The translations under genes and the position numbers were made by a program. Shown here in pieces: positions 1 through 8,630 of a DNA stretch of 64,000 nucleotides. A model generated the notes under the pieces. It was not told the origin of the DNA. It did not search any database and saw nothing but the letters and a program-made list of their open reading frames with translations. Origin of the DNA: an uncultured Eubacteriales bacterium (lineage in GTDB: Bacteria; Bacillota; Clostridia; Christensenellales; Aristaeellaceae); assembly GCA_902801165.1 (NCBI GenBank), contig CADCHI010000029.1, positions 1 to 64,000 on the forward strand, given 5' to 3'. Every line of letters begins with the position of its first letter. Position 1 is the first letter of the stretch.

Positions 1-25
1 TGATGATGTCATATGCGCTCTTCAT
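1..25 (-). CDS. rplW: 50S ribosomal protein L23, N-terminal fragment
   Basis: Only the first eight codons lie in the window (MKSAYDII), running off the left edge. The start ATG overlaps the rplD stop as ATGA, so the two are translationally coupled. Position directly after rplD in the S10 operon and the residues MKSAYDII are what is expected for L23, a 23S rRNA-binding protein at the exit tunnel. The call rests mostly on gene order. Confidence 0.75.
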
Positions 26-654
26 TCTGCATAAACCTCCTCAACCAGCTTCACGGCGTCCTGGGAGATGATGAACTTGTCGCAGTTCAGGATGTCCACG
101 ACGTTCAGGCTGCCCACGAAGGTGGTCTTGACGTCCTCGATGTTGTTCGCGGCGCGAACAACCATCGGCTCGACGTCCTTGGTCACGATGAGGGCCTTCT
201 TGTCGGCGCCCAAGGCCTTGAGCATCTTCACGATGTTCTTGGTCTTGGCATCGGCCTCGGCCAGGGTGATGTTGTCCACCACGATGATCTCCTGCTCGGC
301 AACCTTGCTGGACAGGGCGCTCTTCATCGCCAGGCGGCGAACCTTGCGGGGCACGCTGATGCGATAGTCGCGGGGCTTCGGCGCGAACACCACGCCGCCG
401 TGGGTGAACTGCGGGGCCCGGCGGCCATGATGGCGCGCATTGCCGGTGCCCTTCTGGCGATAGATCTTACGGCCGCCGCCGCGCACCTCGGTGCGGGTCA
501 GAGCGGACTGGGTGCCCTGGCGCTGCGCGTTCATGTAGGCGCGCACCACCGCGTGCATCGCGGGAACGTGGGGCTCGACGCCGAAAACCTCGTCGGAGAG
601 GGCGATCTCACCGACTGCGGCGCCCTGCATGTTGAATACTTTCACATTTGCCAT
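22..654 (-). CDS. rplD: 50S ribosomal protein L4
   Basis: 210 aa, the usual length for bacterial L4. The protein carries the family loop rich in Gly and Arg (GGGRKIYRQKGTGNAR, about residues 60-75) that reaches into the exit tunnel, followed by the GGVVFAPKPRDY segment. Third gene of the S10 operon: rplC ends 15 nt upstream and rplW overlaps its stop codon. In some bacteria L4 also represses its own operon through the leader RNA; whether that happens here is unknown. Confidence 0.97.
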   Translation of the reverse strand: MANVKVFNMQGAAVGEIALSDEVFGVEPHVPAMHAVVRAYMNAQRQGTQSALTRTEVRGGGRKIYRQKGTGNARHHGRRAPQFTHGGVVFAPKPRDYRISVPRKVRRLAMKSALSSKVAEQEIIVVDNITLAEADAKTKNIVKMLKALGADKKALIVTKDVEPMVVRAANNIEDVKTTFVGSLNVVDILNCDKFIISQDAVKLVEEVYAE

Positions 655-669
655 GTTTGCGTCCTCCTA

Positions 670-1311
670 TTAACCCTTGACCGCTTCGCGAACGATCACG
701 AGGCTGCCGTTGGCGCCGGGGACAGCGCCCTTGATCATGAGCAGGTTGCGCTCGGCGTCCACCTTGACGACCTCCAGGTTCTGAACGGTGACGCGATCGC
801 CGCCGTACTGGCCGGCCATGTGCTTGTTCTTGAACACGCGGGACGGGTCAGAGTTGGCGCTCAGGGAGCCAACGCCGCGGTGGTACTTGGAGCCGTGGCC
901 CATGGGGCCGGTGTGCTGGTTCCAGCGCTGGATGGCGCCGGTATAGCCGTGGCCCTTGCTGGTGCCGATGACGTCGATCTTGTCGCCTTCGGCGAAGACG
1001 TCGCACTTGATGGTATCGCCCACGGAGTAGCCGGAGATGTCCTCGAACCGGAACTCGCGCAGGTGCCGGGCGGGCTTGACGCCGGCCTTGGCAAAGTGAC
1101 CTTGCTCGGGCTTGTTGAGCAGTTTCTTGGCCCGCTGTTCGCTGAGCTCATCGAAACCGACCTGTACCGCTTCGTAGCCGTCGGTCTTCGCGGTCTTCAC
1201 CTGGGTGACGGTGCAGGGGCCCGCTTCGACGACGGTGACCGGCACCAGGCGACCGTCAGATACGAAAATCTGGGTCATGCCGATCTTCTTGCCGAGAATT
1301 GCCTTTTTCAT
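670..1311 (-). CDS. rplC: 50S ribosomal protein L3
   Basis: 213 aa. It begins [16 protein letters not shown], the hallmark L3 start, and has the central [15 protein letters not shown] and HRGVGSLS segments of the extension that approaches the peptidyl-transferase centre. An AGAGGTG ribosome site precedes the ATG. It is separated from rpsJ by 171 nt, a long gap for this operon, holding GC-rich short inverted repeats and no ORF. Confidence 0.97.
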   Translation of the reverse strand: MKKAILGKKIGMTQIFVSDGRLVPVTVVEAGPCTVTQVKTAKTDGYEAVQVGFDELSEQRAKKLLNKPEQGHFAKAGVKPARHLREFRFEDISGYSVGDTIKCDVFAEGDKIDVIGTSKGHGYTGAIQRWNQHTGPMGHGSKYHRGVGSLSANSDPSRVFKNKHMAGQYGGDRVTVQNLEVVKVDAERNLLMIKGAVPGANGSLVIVREAVKG

Positions 1312-1482
1312 GGTTACACCTCTTCTGATTAGTACAAACCGCTCTGCAGTTTGCCTCGGGGCTCTCGCCCCTATTGATAAGCCGTAAGCCTCCGGGCTTC
1401 AATCGGACGATGTCCTTCGGGCTACGCAGGATGCCCTCCGTTCAGCGCGTCCGTCCACCCTTCGTGCGGGGAGTCATGCTCC

Positions 1483-1791
1483 TTACAGCTTGATCTCGAT
1501 TTCAACGCCCGCCGGCAGATCCAGCTTGGTCAGAGCGTCTACCGTCTGGGAAGTGGGCCGCAGGATGTCGATGAGGCGCTTGTGGGTGCGCATCTCGAAC
1601 TGCTCGCGGGAATCCTTGTGCTTGTGGGGGGAACGCAGGATGGTCACGATCTCCTTCTCGGTGGGCAGCGGGATCGGGCCGGACACGCGGGAGCCGGTGC
1701 GCTTCGCGGTCTCGACGATGCGCGCCGCGCTCTGGTCGATGATGGAGTGCTCATAGGCCTTGAGCTTGATGCGGATCTTCTGGTTTGCCAT
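1483..1791 (-). CDS. rpsJ: 30S ribosomal protein S10
   Basis: 102 aa, full length. Starts [15 protein letters not shown] and contains [10 protein letters not shown], both typical of S10 (NusE), a 30S head protein and transcription antitermination partner. First gene of the operon, with an AGGAGG-type site about 8 nt before the ATG and a roughly 250-nt structured leader from a consensus promoter. Confidence 0.97.
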   Translation of the reverse strand: MANQKIRIKLKAYEHSIIDQSAARIVETAKRTGSRVSGPIPLPTEKEIVTILRSPHKHKDSREQFEMRTHKRLIDILRPTSQTVDALTKLDLPAGVEIEIKL

Positions 1792-2048
1792 GGTTTTTCC
1801 TCCTGTTTGAACTCATGCACACGCTGCCGGGCGTGTTCTGTTGTTTTTTCTTTCGACGGGCATGAGCTCCGTCGTCCGATTGTCGGACATAGTCCCCGGA
1901 AATTACCGGCTGGGCGCCTCGCGCCGGGTTTAAACGCGAGCCGCGTTTAACACCGCAACCTTCCGGATCATCCCATTTGTCACCTTCGCGGGCGGGCTTG
2001 GCATCCGGCATCTCCGGCAAAAATGCACATGGATAGCCCGGCACACGA
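1792..2048 (-). promoter_or_regulatory. Structured 5' leader of the S10 operon
   Basis: The stretch between the predicted transcription start and rpsJ holds no ORF but several strong stems: a 9-bp perfect inverted repeat at 1930-1950 (TTAAACGCG, 3-nt loop), GTCCGA/TCGGAC at about 1873-1887, and CGACGG/CCGTCG at about 1855-1875. None is followed by a clear U-run. A role in ribosomal-protein feedback control is inference only. Confidence 0.5.
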
Positions 2049-2055
2049 CTTTACT

Positions 2056-2084
2056 ATTATAGCCCATATCCCGTGATTAATCAA
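2056..2084 (-). promoter_or_regulatory. Promoter of the S10 operon
   Basis: TTGATT (2079-2084) and TATAAT (2056-2061) on the minus strand, separated by exactly 17 bp. It lies about 265 bp upstream of rpsJ. Confidence 0.85.
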
Positions 2085-2155
2085 ATTAAATATGTGATTA
2101 GATTGTTATTTTTAGGAGAAATCTTGCCCCGCCCCGCCGCCTTCGGACATGCGCC

Positions 2156-2187
2156 GGGAGCGGAAGGCCCTCAAGCCCTCCGCTCCC
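2156..2187. terminator. Hairpin after the Ig-like protein gene
   Basis: GGGAGCGGA/TCCGCTCCC inverted repeat just beyond the stop of the minus-strand gene and facing the S10 promoter. There is no clear U-tract, so it may be a weak or Rho-assisted terminator. Confidence 0.45.
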
Positions 2188-2212
2188 GCGAATCCTATTC
2201 AGGTGCTCTCTC

Positions 2213-3403
2213 TCAGAACTTCAGCACCGCGACAATGCCGCCGATGGTCTTGCCGTCGTCCGTGCTGATGGCGATGCCCCGCTTGGCGTCGTCCTCCCGG
2301 GCGAAGGCGTACACGTCCACGCCGTCCACGGTGGTCTTCCCGGCCTCCTTCCAGCCATAGGCGGTCAGCTTGACCTTCGCCTCGTCGAGGGTCATGCCCA
2401 TGTCGATGCCCTGGAGGCTGTACTTCGGCTTGGTGGCGGGGATCAGGTCCACCTGGCAGCTGTCCTCGTCCATGATCAGCGCCAGCTGGCTGTTGTAGTA
2501 CATCACGCCCTTGAACTCGGGGTCGTTGTCCTTCTTCAGCTTCAGCTTCTTGGCATACTTCAAGAAGTTCGACTGGCTGCTGGTCAGGGCGCCGTACACG
2601 TCCGTCAGCTTGGCCTTCACGGTGACGTTCACGGTCTTGCTCAGGCCGTTGTGGGTGGTGACGGTGATGGTGGTAGCGCCCTTCTTCTTGGCGGTGATCA
2701 GGCCGTCGGAGGACACGGTGGCGATCTTCTTGTTCTTGGTGGTGTAGGCGTACAGCGTGTCGCTGCCCTCGTTCAGGGTGGGCTTCACCTGGAACTTCTC
2801 GTTCACGTAGAGCGTCACCGCCTCGACGTTCAGCGCCATGCTGGTGGGCGCCGGGCCGGCCATCACGTAAACGGTGCACTTGGCGGTCTTCTTATTGAAG
2901 GTCGTGGCGGTGATGACGGCCTTGCCGCTGCCCACGCCCTTCACGTTGCCCAGGGCGTCCACGGTGGCCACCGCAGGGTCGCTGCTGGCGAAGGCGATGG
3001 CGGAGGCGGTCTTCTTCGGCAGCGTGGCCACCAGCTGCTTGGTGTCGTCCTTGCTGATCAGCAGCTTCTTCTCGGACAGGGTCACCTTCTTCGGCGCGGC
3101 CAGCACGGTCACCTGGAAGACGGCCAGCACGGTGGTGTCGTAACCCACGGCGATGCCGACGCTGCCCTTCTTCTTGGCGGTGATCACGCCGCTGGAGCTG
3201 ACCGTGGCCACCTTCTTGTTCGAGGAGGCGTAGCGCAGGGTCTTGCCCTCCGCGCCCGGGATGGTCGAACCGACGATCTGGTATTGTTCCTTCACACCCA
3301 GCTTCAGCTCCACGGTGGCGGGCTCCGCGAAGGCGACCGCGGGCACCACCAGCGCCAGCATCAGCAGCAGCGCCAGGATCTGCTTGATGAAACGGGTATT
3401 CAT
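2213..3403 (-). CDS. Secreted protein with three bacterial Ig-like (BIG2) domains
   Basis: 396 aa from the ATG that follows a GGAGGG site; an upstream in-frame start is less likely. An N-terminal signal peptide (about residues 1-26, hydrophobic core LALLLMLALVVPAVAFA) is followed by three BIG_2-type repeats. Each has the signature SSNKKVATVSSSGVITAKKKG or a variant (about residues 28-100, 105-180 and 190-262). The unique C-terminal 130 residues, ending IGGIVAVLKF, are unrecognised. Probably cell-surface or extracellular. The Ig-like units resemble those of the caspase-like protein at 36397-38109. No anchor motif is visible. Confidence 0.85.
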   Translation of the reverse strand: MNTRFIKQILALLLMLALVVPAVAFAEPATVELKLGVKEQYQIVGSTIPGAEGKTLRYASSNKKVATVSSSGVITAKKKGSVGIAVGYDTTVLAVFQVTVLAAPKKVTLSEKKLLISKDDTKQLVATLPKKTASAIAFASSDPAVATVDALGNVKGVGSGKAVITATTFNKKTAKCTVYVMAGPAPTSMALNVEAVTLYVNEKFQVKPTLNEGSDTLYAYTTKNKKIATVSSDGLITAKKKGATTITVTTHNGLSKTVNVTVKAKLTDVYGALTSSQSNFLKYAKKLKLKKDNDPEFKGVMYYNSQLALIMDEDSCQVDLIPATKPKYSLQGIDMGMTLDEAKVKLTAYGWKEAGKTTVDGVDVYAFAREDDAKRGIAISTDDGKTIGGIVAVLKF

Positions 3404-3442
3404 GCTATTCCCTCCAAAATGTGTCATTCACTGTGCTCTGTC

Positions 3443-3471
3443 ATTATAACCCGCGCCCATGGGCGACTCAA
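3443..3471 (-). promoter_or_regulatory. Promoter of the Ig-like protein gene with palindromic spacer
   Basis: TTGAGT (3466-3471), 17 bp, TATAAT (3443-3448) on the minus strand. The spacer contains the 12-bp palindrome CGCCCATGGGCG (3454-3465), which could be an operator. Confidence 0.75.
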
Positions 3472-3518
3472 GGACACCAGTCTGAGAAAAATCGGGCGAA
3501 ATAATGACCGCCACAGCG

Positions 3519-3547
3519 TTGCGGGGGACAGTGCGCCATGCTATAAT
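3519..3547 (+). promoter_or_regulatory. Promoter of the GT4 gene
   Basis: TTGCGG (3519-3524), 17 bp, TATAAT (3542-3547); about 36 bp upstream of the start codon. Divergent from the promoter at 3443-3471. Confidence 0.75.
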
Positions 3548-3583
3548 AATAATTGGAACAAAAAAGCAAGGAGCTCAGCACCG

Positions 3584-4738
3584 ATGCGCATCATACAATT
3601 CTCCGATTCCTTCCTTCCCATCATGGACGGCGTGGGCAACGTGGTCTACCAGTATGCCCAGAACATCGGCCGGAAGGGGCACGAGTGCTACGTGGTGGCC
3701 CCCCAGACGGACACCGGCTACCGGGGCGGCTTTCCCTTTGAGATCGTGGACTACATCGGCGTCCCGCTGCGGCACATGAAGAGCTACAAGATCGGCATGC
3801 CGGTCCTGGACATCCACTGCCAGAACCGGCTGAACGCCATCACCGCGGACATCGTCCACGTCCACAGCCCCTTCATCGCCGGCCAGGCGGGCCTCGCCTA
3901 CGCCCAGCGGACGGGCTGCCCCGTGGTGGGCACCTTCCACTCCAAGTATTACGACGACTTCCTCCAGGTCACCGGCATCGAGCTGCTGGCGGAAGTGGGC
4001 GTCAAGCACGTGGTCAGCTTCTACGAGAAGTGCGACGAGGTGTGGGCCGTCAGCGCCTCCTCCGCGGACACGCTGCGGGGCTACGGCTATTCCGGCGAGA
4101 TCCGCGTGATGCCCAACGGCACCGACGTGCACCCCGTGAACGACGCCCTGGCGCGGCAGGTCGCCGCGGAATACGGCCTGGACGACGGCGTGCCGGTGCT
4201 GCTCTACTGCGGGCAGATCAACTGGAAGAAGAACCTGCGCCGCACCCTGGAGGGCTGCTCGCGGCTGACCCACCCCTTCCGCCTGGTGCTGGCCGGCCAG
4301 GGCCCCCACGAGAAGGAGGTGCGCCAGCTGGCCCAATCCCTGGGCATCGATGATCGCGTGCTGTTCACCGGCCACATCGGCGACACGGACACCCTGAACG
4401 CCCTCTACCGCATCGCGGACCTGTTCCTGTTCCCCTCCCTCTACGACACCTCGGGCCTGGTGGTGCGGGAGGCCGCCGCCATGGGCACCCCCTCGGTGGT
4501 GGTGCGGGGCAGCAGCGCCGCCGAGGGCATCGAGGATGGCGAAAACGGCTACCTGTGCGCGGACGACTCCGAGGACCTGGCCCGGGTGATCGACGGCATC
4601 CTGGCGGACCCCGAGGCCCGCGTCCATGTCGGACAGCGCGCCTGCGAGACCATCCCCATCCCCTGGACACAGCTGGTGGACGGCGTGCTCGACCGCTACC
4701 AGGCCCTGCTCCAGGCCCGCGGCCCCGCGTCGAAATAG
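3584..4738 (+). CDS. Family 4 glycosyltransferase
   Basis: 384 aa from the ATG after AAGGAG. The start MRIIQFSDSFLPIMDGVGNVV, the HVHSPF segment and the C-terminal donor-binding stretch with the EX7E-type motif (LYDTSGLVVREAAAMG, about residues 285-300) identify a GT-B fold, GT4-family transferase. The closest relatives by eye are the PimB/alpha-mannosyltransferase or diacylglycerol glucosyltransferase types, so lipid or surface glycan synthesis on the cytoplasmic face of the membrane is likely; donor and acceptor cannot be told from sequence. No transmembrane segment. The GH1 gene follows after 50 nt and may be co-transcribed. Confidence 0.85.
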   Translation: MRIIQFSDSFLPIMDGVGNVVYQYAQNIGRKGHECYVVAPQTDTGYRGGFPFEIVDYIGVPLRHMKSYKIGMPVLDIHCQNRLNAITADIVHVHSPFIAGQAGLAYAQRTGCPVVGTFHSKYYDDFLQVTGIELLAEVGVKHVVSFYEKCDEVWAVSASSADTLRGYGYSGEIRVMPNGTDVHPVNDALARQVAAEYGLDDGVPVLLYCGQINWKKNLRRTLEGCSRLTHPFRLVLAGQGPHEKEVRQLAQSLGIDDRVLFTGHIGDTDTLNALYRIADLFLFPSLYDTSGLVVREAAAMGTPSVVVRGSSAAEGIEDGENGYLCADDSEDLARVIDGILADPEARVHVGQRACETIPIPWTQLVDGVLDRYQALLQARGPASK

Positions 4739-4788
4739 CGGCTCCCCTCCCCCATTCCCACCAATCATCATTTTACAGGAGGTATACC

Positions 4789-6138
4789 ATGATCCAGTTC
4801 CCCTCTGATTTCATCTGGGGCGTCGCCTGCGCCGCCTACCAGTGCGAAGGCGGCTGGGACGCCGACGGCAAGGGTCCCAGCATCTGGGACGACTTCTGCC
4901 ACCAGACGCAGATCGTCAAGAACGGCGACACCGGCGACACGGCCTGCGACTCCTACCACCGCTGGCCCGAGGACGTGGCCCTGATGAAGGCCCACGGCGT
5001 CAAGGCCTACCGCTTCTCCATCAGCTGGCCCCGGGTCATCCCCGACGGGGACGGTGCGGCGAACGAGGCCGGGCTGCGCTACTACGACGACCTGGTGAAC
5101 GCCCTGCTGGAAGCCGGCATCGAACCGATGATCACCCTGTACCACTGGGACCTGCCCAGCGCGCTGGAGCTGAGGGGCGGCTGGCGCAACCGGCAGATCG
5201 CCGACTGGTTCGGCCGCTACGCGGATCTCGTCGCCCGCCGCTTCAAGGGGCGGGTCCGGCGGTTCATGACCATCAACGAGCCCCAGTGCATCACCTTCCT
5301 GGGCTACGGCGTCGGCGCGCTCGCCCCTGGTCTGAAGCTGCCCGACGGGGAGCTGGCCCGCATCTACCACAACATCGCCCTGGCCCACAGTGCCGCCCAG
5401 CGGGCCATCAAGGCCGTCATTCCCGACGCGCAGGTGGGCTTCGTGTCCTGCGGCTCACTGTGCTATCCCCAGGAGGACACCCCGGAGGGCCGGGAGGCCG
5501 CCTACCGCGCCTCCTTCGACCTGTCGGACAACTGGGGCTTCCGCTTCAACCTGGTGCTGGACAGCCTGGTGCTGAAGCGCTGGGACGACAGCGCCCCGGC
5601 GGCGGTGAAACGCTTCGTCGACACCATTCCCGAGGGCGACTGGGCGCTGATGGAGACCCCGGACTTCATCGGCATCAACACCTACAACGGCCAGATGGTG
5701 GATCGGGACGGCAGGCCGGTGCCCGAAGCCGAAGGCGCGTCGCGGACCGCCTGCAAGTGGCCCATCACCCCCGAGGTGATGCACTACGGCCCGCTGAACG
5801 TCCATCGCCGCTACGGCCTGCCGCTGATCATCAGCGAGAACGGCCTGTCCTGCAACGACATCGTGTTCATGGACGGCCAGGTGCACGACCCCAAGCGCAT
5901 CGACTTCCTGCACCGCTACCTGGCGGAGCTGTCCAAGGCCGTCGCCGACGGCGCGCCGCTGCTGGGCTACCTGCACTGGAGCTTCCTGGACAACTTCGAG
6001 TGGAGCTCCGGCTACGACGAGCGCTTCGGCCTGATCTACGTGGACTACACCGACAAGCGCCGCATCCCCAAGGATTCCGCCCGCTGGTACGCCCACGTGA
6101 TCGAGACCAACGGCGCCTGCCTGAACCCCGCCGAGTGA
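4789..6138 (+). CDS. GH1 beta-glucosidase / 6-phospho-beta-glucosidase family
   Basis: 449 aa, usual for the family, starting at the ATG after AGGAGG. It has the GH1 N-terminal signature FPSDFIWGVACAAYQCEGG, the acid/base Glu164 in TINEP and the nucleophile Glu350 in IISENG, with the late WSFLDNFEWSSGY motif. No signal peptide, so it acts in the cytoplasm on imported beta-linked oligosaccharides. The EW..GY region without the Ser/Lys/Tyr set of phospho-glucosidases favours a non-phosphorylated substrate, but that is a weak inference. Confidence 0.93.
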   Translation: MIQFPSDFIWGVACAAYQCEGGWDADGKGPSIWDDFCHQTQIVKNGDTGDTACDSYHRWPEDVALMKAHGVKAYRFSISWPRVIPDGDGAANEAGLRYYDDLVNALLEAGIEPMITLYHWDLPSALELRGGWRNRQIADWFGRYADLVARRFKGRVRRFMTINEPQCITFLGYGVGALAPGLKLPDGELARIYHNIALAHSAAQRAIKAVIPDAQVGFVSCGSLCYPQEDTPEGREAAYRASFDLSDNWGFRFNLVLDSLVLKRWDDSAPAAVKRFVDTIPEGDWALMETPDFIGINTYNGQMVDRDGRPVPEAEGASRTACKWPITPEVMHYGPLNVHRRYGLPLIISENGLSCNDIVFMDGQVHDPKRIDFLHRYLAELSKAVADGAPLLGYLHWSFLDNFEWSSGYDERFGLIYVDYTDKRRIPKDSARWYAHVIETNGACLNPAE

Positions 6139-6167
6139 TGGTTCCCATAGTTCGAATGCCAAAACAC

Positions 6168-6203
6168 AATCGCCCCTGCCGGTTTTGCCCGGCAGGGGCG
6201 ATT
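6168..6203. terminator. Bidirectional terminator
   Basis: A 15-bp perfect stem (AATCGCCCCTGCCGG and complement) with a 6-nt loop between the convergent GH1 gene and the minus-strand gene ending at 6239. Flanking A and T residues on each side suit termination in both directions. Confidence 0.85.
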
Positions 6204-6238
6204 CCTATTATAGGGTTGTCAACGGTGTCTCGAAGTCA

Positions 6239-8257
6239 TCAGAAATGGATGCCCGCGACGATCTGGCCCACGGTCTGCAGGTCGATGCCCTCGGTGTTGA
6301 TGGTCATGTTGCCATAAACGCCGCTCTCGTTCAGGGTGACGGACAGCATGTCCTCGTCGATGCTGCTGATGCTGACCTCGCGGCCCTCGACGGGCACGAG
6401 GGCGCCGTCCTCGCCCACCGTGTAGCTCTCGGAGTTGTCGTTGTCCGCGTAGAACATCAGGTAGGCCACTGCGTTGCCGTCGGCGTTGCTCAGGGTGATG
6501 TCCACCCAGTCATAGGCGGTGTCCACCTGGGTGTCGGACACGCTCCAGCCCTCGGGCAGCCAGGTGATCTCCGGCATGCCGTAGGGCAGCACGCCGTCGT
6601 CCTCCACCTCATCCGAATAATCGTAGTCGTCGCCGTAGTCGTCGCCTTCGCCGTCGAAGTTCCCGGCGTCGTAATCGTAGTTGTAGTTTTCAACCTCTTC
6701 CTCGACCACGCTGCCCAGGTTCATCAGCGCCTGCACGCTCTCGTCGGCGGTCAGCTTCTGGGCGTCCGCGGTCAGGGAGCCCAGCACCTGCATCAGCGCG
6801 CCCTGCACGCCCTGATCCTCGCCCAGGGCGTTCAGCGCCTCGTCGGACAGGTCGTCGATCACCACGGCGGCCTCGCAGCCGTTCACCTTGTCCTCGATGG
6901 GCGCGTCGGTCACGTCCACGTCGAAGCTGACGGTGAAGCTGTTGCCGTCGACCATGCCGGTCAGCATCACGGTGTTCACGCTGGTGCCGTTCGCCTCGCG
7001 GATGCCGTTCACGGCCATCAGGACGTCGGCTTCATGCTCGTTCACGACCCGGAAGGTCACGGCGTAGGCCGCGCCGCCCTCTTCGTCGGAGGTCTTGCTC
7101 GCGCCGATTTCGAAGCTGACCACCTGCTCGCCCTCCTCGGCGACGTTCATGGTCATGTTGAAGCTCATGGAATCCTCGGCCATCTCGCTGTCGGCGGCGA
7201 TGCTCACCGCGCCCTCGTCCATGGCGTAGTCGCAGCTCATGCGGCTGGTGGTCCGGCTGCCGACCTTCACGGTGTGGATGTCGAACACCATCGGCGGAAG
7301 CTCCGGAATCTCGATCTCCTCGGGCTCGTCGTCCTCTTCGGGCTCGTCGTCCTCTTCGGGCTCGTCGGCCCCGTCTTCCGCCTCGTAGGCCTCCTGCTGG
7401 GCCTGGGCGATCTGCTGCACCATGGCGTTCATGTCCAGGGTCATCGTGGCGTCCATCACGTCGACCTCGCCGTCGTCGGACAGCATCTCAGCCACGTCCA
7501 TGCGCAGCTGCATGCCGGTCTTGGCAAACAGGTCCGCGAAGCTGGTCAGGCCGTTCAGGCCGCTCTCCTCGGGCAGCATGCCGTAGAGCTTGAACATCGC
7601 CTGGTAGTAGGCGTTCAGCGCGTCGTCGGAGGTATACAGCGTGTCGATCAGCTCCGCCAGCTTGTCGCTCTCGATGGCGTAGCTGTAGCGGGTCAGGGCG
7701 TACTCCTCGCCGTCGATGGTCGTGGTGACGGCCTCGCCCTCGCCCCGGTCGATGACCTGGTCGAAGATCTCGTTGCCCTTCTGCTGGATCTCATTGCGGA
7801 AGGTCTCGTCCTGCACGGCCTCGATCAGGCCCGCGTAGGCGGGGACATATTCGTTCATCAGGAAGTCCACCAGCTCGGCGTTCTCACCCTCGGCGAGGCC
7901 CGCCATCATCTGGCTGGCCTGCTCGCTCAGCGCGTTCAGCGCGTTGGCGGAGACCCGCGCGGCAATGCCGCTCTTCACGAACAGCGCCGTGATGCCGTCG
8001 GCCTCGCTGGCGCCCAGCTGGATCGGGAACAGCGTGTCGCCGTCCACATCCAGGCCGAAGTCGAACACCGCCTTCTCGCCGTCGGTGTACGCACCGAGCC
8101 TCAGGGCCGGAGCGACGTTCACGGTGTCGTCGTTGTAAGTAATGCTCAGGTCGTGGAGCGTCAGCGTCCTCGCCGCCTCGGCGGGCTGGCCTTCGGCTCC
8201 GGCGCCCGTCAGCATCATGGCAAGGGAGATAATGATTGCCAGGATATTCAACGTCAT
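6239..8257 (-). CDS. Large secreted acidic protein of unknown function
   Basis: 672 aa. An ideal AAAGGAGG site lies before the ATG. A signal peptide (residues 1-21, cleavage after GAGA) is followed by a long extracytoplasmic region with very high Asp/Glu content, including a tandem DEPEEDD stretch near residue 300 and a tyrosine/aspartate-rich stretch (NYDYDAG, GDDYDYSD) near residue 550. The last 110 residues, starting TWLPEGWSVSD, look like the C-terminal domain of DUF4367-type proteins; this is a tentative match by eye. No catalytic motif, membrane anchor or sortase signal is visible. Monocistronic. Confidence 0.7.
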   Translation of the reverse strand: MTLNILAIIISLAMMLTGAGAEGQPAEAARTLTLHDLSITYNDDTVNVAPALRLGAYTDGEKAVFDFGLDVDGDTLFPIQLGASEADGITALFVKSGIAARVSANALNALSEQASQMMAGLAEGENAELVDFLMNEYVPAYAGLIEAVQDETFRNEIQQKGNEIFDQVIDRGEGEAVTTTIDGEEYALTRYSYAIESDKLAELIDTLYTSDDALNAYYQAMFKLYGMLPEESGLNGLTSFADLFAKTGMQLRMDVAEMLSDDGEVDVMDATMTLDMNAMVQQIAQAQQEAYEAEDGADEPEEDDEPEEDDEPEEIEIPELPPMVFDIHTVKVGSRTTSRMSCDYAMDEGAVSIAADSEMAEDSMSFNMTMNVAEEGEQVVSFEIGASKTSDEEGGAAYAVTFRVVNEHEADVLMAVNGIREANGTSVNTVMLTGMVDGNSFTVSFDVDVTDAPIEDKVNGCEAAVVIDDLSDEALNALGEDQGVQGALMQVLGSLTADAQKLTADESVQALMNLGSVVEEEVENYNYDYDAGNFDGEGDDYGDDYDYSDEVEDDGVLPYGMPEITWLPEGWSVSDTQVDTAYDWVDITLSNADGNAVAYLMFYADNDNSESYTVGEDGALVPVEGREVSISSIDEDMLSVTLNESGVYGNMTINTEGIDLQTVGQIVAGIHF

Positions 8258-8346
8258 GTCTCTTCCTCCTTTATGTTTCGCGCCTGCCGCCTTCCGCGGC
8301 CCGGCGTCGGATGTTCAGAGGGGTTCTCCCCTCATAGGGTGTCCCC

Positions 8347-8375
8347 ATCTTAGCACGAAAGCCCTCGCAAAGCAA
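8347..8375 (-). promoter_or_regulatory. Probable promoter of the 6239-8257 gene
   Basis: TTGCTT (8370-8375), 17 bp, TAAGAT (8347-8352) on the minus strand, about 90 bp upstream of the start codon. Confidence 0.55.
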
Positions 8376-8509
8376 CCGCTTTTGCCCCAAATGCGAAAAA
8401 AGGACAACCAATTGTCACTTTCCCCGCACCAATGCGCAGTCGCAACGGGGCTCCATGAGGTTAGACGCTCGGCGGCGCGGTTTGGTTGCGTCTCCCCGGA
8501 TATTAACGT

Positions 8510-8525
8510 TTGCATATATATGCAA
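8510..8525. promoter_or_regulatory. 16-bp perfect palindrome upstream of argF
   Basis: TTGCATATATATGCAA, centred about 48 bp upstream of the argF -35 element. Followed by ATTTATTCAC, which resembles half of an ARG box. It may bind a regulator (ArgR is one candidate), but the match to the ARG box is imperfect. Confidence 0.4.
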
Positions 8526-8563
8526 TTTATTCACCATTTATGCCGTTATTTAACATTATATTC

Positions 8564-8592
8564 TTGAATTTCCCCATCTTGTACGTTATAAT
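8564..8592 (+). promoter_or_regulatory. Promoter of argF
   Basis: TTGAAT (8564-8569), 17 bp, TATAAT (8587-8592); about 38 bp upstream of the start codon in an AT-rich patch. Confidence 0.85.
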
Positions 8593-8630
8593 TATTAATC
8601 AAATAGATCATTCTTATTCGGAGGCGCGCT

